Below are positions 59,914-64,000 of a stretch of DNA of 64,000 bases, piece by piece; within the stretch, counting starts at the first letter, position 1; each line of letters begins with the position of its first letter. The notes under the pieces are model-generated. The model was not told the DNA's origin and did no database searches. It saw only the letters and a program-made list of their open reading frames with translations. This DNA is from Zingiber officinale (lineage: Eukaryota; Streptophyta; Magnoliopsida; Zingiberales; Zingiberaceae), in assembly GCF_018446385.1 (NCBI RefSeq), contig NC_056000.1, positions 30,644,011 to 30,708,010 of the forward strand. Reading direction: 5' to 3'. The translations under genes and the position numbers were made by a program.

Positions 59914-60143
59914 AAGGGCGCCATTAGTTCGGATACTTTGTCCCTATTTCTCTTTGTCCCCGTGTTCTATTGTCGATCGGATGAATCAGATTAAATTTTA
60001 AGGTAACATTGCATATCACAAGGATATTGCACATATTTTAAAGATGTCATGATACCTTGAGATTTAATCTGATCCGTCCGATCGACAATAAAACACGGGG
60101 ACAGAGACAAATGGGACAGAGGATCCGAACTGGGGCGGCCCTT
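59914..60143. mobile_element. Fold-back MITE upstream of RPL10
   Basis: Arms of about 85 bp (59914-59999 and 60056-60143) are near-complementary, including AGTTCGGAT / ATCCGAACT, GTCCCCGTGTT / ACACGGGGAC and ATTGTCGATCGGA / TCCGATCGACAAT. The termini are AAGGGCGCC and GGCGGCCCTT. A 55-bp loop separates the arms. Superfamily and target duplication not determined. Confidence 0.75.
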
Positions 60144-60167
60144 ATCGTTTTCACCCCTGGAACAGAC

Positions 60168-60215
60168 GGGCCATGCCTGTACTAGTCCGAGGGATTTAGT
60201 TTTCGCATAGGGTTT
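60168..60215 (+). promoter_or_regulatory. RPL10 promoter motifs (telo-box, site II-like)
   Basis: TAGGGTTT (60208-60215) is a reverse telo-box and CGGGCC (60168-60173) is one base from the site II core TGGGCC. The pair is typical of plant ribosomal-protein promoters. They lie about 100-145 bp upstream of the ATG. Confidence 0.55.
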
Positions 60216-60311
60216 CCTTTCTCCCACATTATAACCGGAGTCGTCGAGGAGTCGCGTGCTTCCCCTCGCTGGTTTTCGGCGTTGATCTCGTCCTTCGGCT
60301 TCGTTGGAAAG

Positions 60312-62243
<1,932 letters not shown>

Positions 62244-63424
62244 GTTACTGACACTTCCGGTTTTTGGAAATGTGCGACTTTTGGTCATGCGATAACTTTT
62301 ATCATCTGGCAATTTATGTTTCAGTACCTGGGTTCTTTCTATGATTGTTTGTTATGCCTGTTTCTTTAAACAAATGTGTGTGGTACTTGACAGTTGCAAA
62401 GATTAACAGATTGTGTTGGTTTAGCTCATCTTTGTTTGGGACTGGCTATTGTTTGCAGTGGTATTGGTTTGAGTTCCCCAAGGTCATTTTGCAAGTTGCT
62501 TTGACAGGAAAGTCTGAACTAAAGGGTTACGGAGTAGGTGGATGTTTTCGATGGGTCTGTCTCAACTATGTTTGATGCAAACCTGGATTTAAAATCTCCA
62601 TAATGTTATTTGCTCATTCTATTTCCGTATGTATCATCAGCCCTTGATAGGCTATTTCATCCAGTTTCATGCTCCTGTATTTATTTATTTGTACAGAACA
62701 AATATGAAAATGTAAAAACTAAGAATAAAACATTCAAAAATATCATAAGATAATGAATGATTCAATGCTTTGATTGCAGGTGGGAATGAAATCCAACCGA
62801 AATCTAACGCTTGGACATTTCGGAATGGAGTGGGCCGTTCCTGTCCCCCTGCAGGTATTCCTGCAACCCATCAATTCCTACCAAATGACGGCGACTCGAG
62901 GAAAATTAGGGCTTGAACTACAATGCCGCATTTCACAGCTTCCGTTGTCATTGAATTTTCCTGTAACTGCATCTTTATTTTTGTTATTATTCTTTTACAC
63001 TTTTTTTTTTAAAAAAAATAGATGGGTGTTGATTATTAAGCCACGAAATTGTGTCCATGGTTCATTTAACTTGGCGCTTTTGAAGCCAATTTGAATCAAA
63101 TTCCATCACTGTCAGATGTGATTTTCATTTCAGAAGGGAATTGTTATGTGAATTGAGATGGGTGGTTTTTCTTCCATATAAAACAATTTTCATACCATCT
63201 TTTTCAGATGCGAACTCTTGAGGTCATTGTCTTTCCTATTACCTTTATGGAAGGCAAGATCATCAAACTGCATTAGAGAATTAACTTGATTGCAAATTAA
63301 GCGTTATGACATTTCCATTCTTCATCAGAAAACAAAACATGGAATTAAGTATGCGTCTCTTAATTCCACTCCAAAGGATTTAGCAGCAATATATTTATAC
63401 TACTAATACGATGCCTTCCCTATT
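62244..63424. other. Region between convergent RPL10 and Dof genes
   Basis: 3' UTRs of both genes and AT-rich DNA. An open frame at 62774-63094 has no recognisable domain or codon bias and is not called. Confidence 0.5.
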
Positions 63425-64000
63425 TTATATTCTGCCCAACGATGATGATAGTGATCCATGGTCATTAGAGTAGCCGACTGATCCTTGCCACCCAATAGAG
63501 AGAACATTGCTCCAGGATTCATCACCAGACTTAACTTCATGATCCCAACGCTCATCTTCCAGCATAAACTTCAGCTTTTGACAAGGCTCCACCATTAATG
63601 CGCTTCTGTCTATGCAAAGCCCAAGCGTGTTCATATCTCCAATTTCATGTTTAGCATGGTTCATGACGAGATTAAGCCCACCAGAATTGTAACTGCAATC
63701 CATGATATTTAAACTGCCCTCGTTCATCAAGCAATTTGGGAGCTGTACTGGTTTTAGGCCGCCTAGGGGGACTGCCGGTGGCAGCTGATGTCGCACTGGT
63801 GCAGCCACCAAAATGGTAGCAGAGGCAGGGCGGCGCTTGTTTCTACGGCAGCCACCGCCAACAGGAACATTGCGGAGTGAGCCACCCTTTGTCCAATAGC
63901 GGCGGCATGTCTTGCAGAAGTAGCGAGGCTGAGAGAGGCTGTAGTTGTTGTAATAGCAAAACTTTGTGTTCATGGAGTCACACCGTGGGCACTTGAGGGC
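63425..64000 (-). CDS. Dof-type zinc-finger transcription factor, 5' partial (191 aa seen)
   Basis: On the minus strand from the window edge: [20 protein letters not shown] and onward through [12 protein letters not shown] to GGGCRRNKR, then TAA at 63427-63425. The CX2CX21CX2C Dof finger is complete. It binds AAAG cores in DNA as a plant-specific nuclear regulator. The residues after the domain are Pro/Val-rich, followed by a Asn/Ser-rich and acidic C-terminal part ending [10 protein letters not shown]. The N-terminus before the finger is beyond the window. The gene converges on RPL10. The subfamily cannot be set from this part. Confidence 0.93.
   Translation of the reverse strand, partial: ALKCPRCDSMNTKFCYYNNYSLSQPRYFCKTCRRYWTKGGSLRNVPVGGGCRRNKRRPASATILVAAPVRHQLPPAVPLGGLKPVQLPNCLMNEGSLNIMDCSYNSGGLNLVMNHAKHEIGDMNTLGLCIDRSALMVEPCQKLKFMLEDERWDHEVKSGDESWSNVLSIGWQGSVGYSNDHGSLSSSLGRI

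Noticed and set aside
62774-63094. Open frame downstream of RPL10
   Set aside because: No recognisable domain, hydrophobic T-run tail from low-complexity DNA, no splice support to RPL10.

Overview
This is plant nuclear DNA, most likely from a large-genome monocot. The order Zingiberales (ginger or banana relatives) is my best guess. The guess rests on GT-AG introns, plant-specific families (class III peroxidase, Dof, DUF599), a badnavirus-like endogenous pararetrovirus and heavy loading with Copia and Gypsy LTR retrotransposons. All calls come from reading the sequence. No database search was run, and the species is not proven.

Host genes, left to right: (1) the 3' half of a Tra1/TRRAP gene, the giant pseudokinase scaffold of SAGA and NuA4 (14 exons, 2601-11967, +); (2) a complete class III peroxidase (18315-19455, +); (3) a complete DUF599 membrane protein (21579-22343, +); (4) an intronless C-terminal RING protein (48953-49807, +); (5) ribosomal protein uL16/RPL10 (60312-62243, +); (6) a Dof transcription factor cut by the right window edge (63425-64000, -). 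They are independent genes with no shared operon or pathway logic.

The rest is mostly mobile DNA. 1-2330 holds the 5' end of a minus-strand Copia element upstream of the first Tra1 exon seen. The long Tra1 intron 8 carries a decayed RTE-type LINE split by a MITE-like element. 12.6-16.45 kb is a decayed badnavirus-like pararetrovirus. From 23 to 47.5 kb there is a nested stack. A Gypsy element with a C-terminal integrase tail hosts a Copia element with an extra env-like ORF, plus two solo LTRs of one family. Next comes a non-autonomous Copia (LTR, truncated gag, LTR). It is followed by a Gypsy LTR split by a third solo LTR, and then by a further Copia gag remnant. From 50.9 to 56 kb lies a non-coding LTR element with unequal LTRs. 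A tandem array interrupted by a hAT-like insertion follows, and a fold-back MITE sits just upstream of RPL10.

The most unusual item is the env-like gene of the Copia element at 27.2-34.8 kb. Its natural ATG reads into a stop after four codons unless a 130-nt intron is removed. A short distance upstream is an array of GATCGGTC/GACCGATC palindromes whose flanking bases co-vary, and the same array recurs in the element's LTR.
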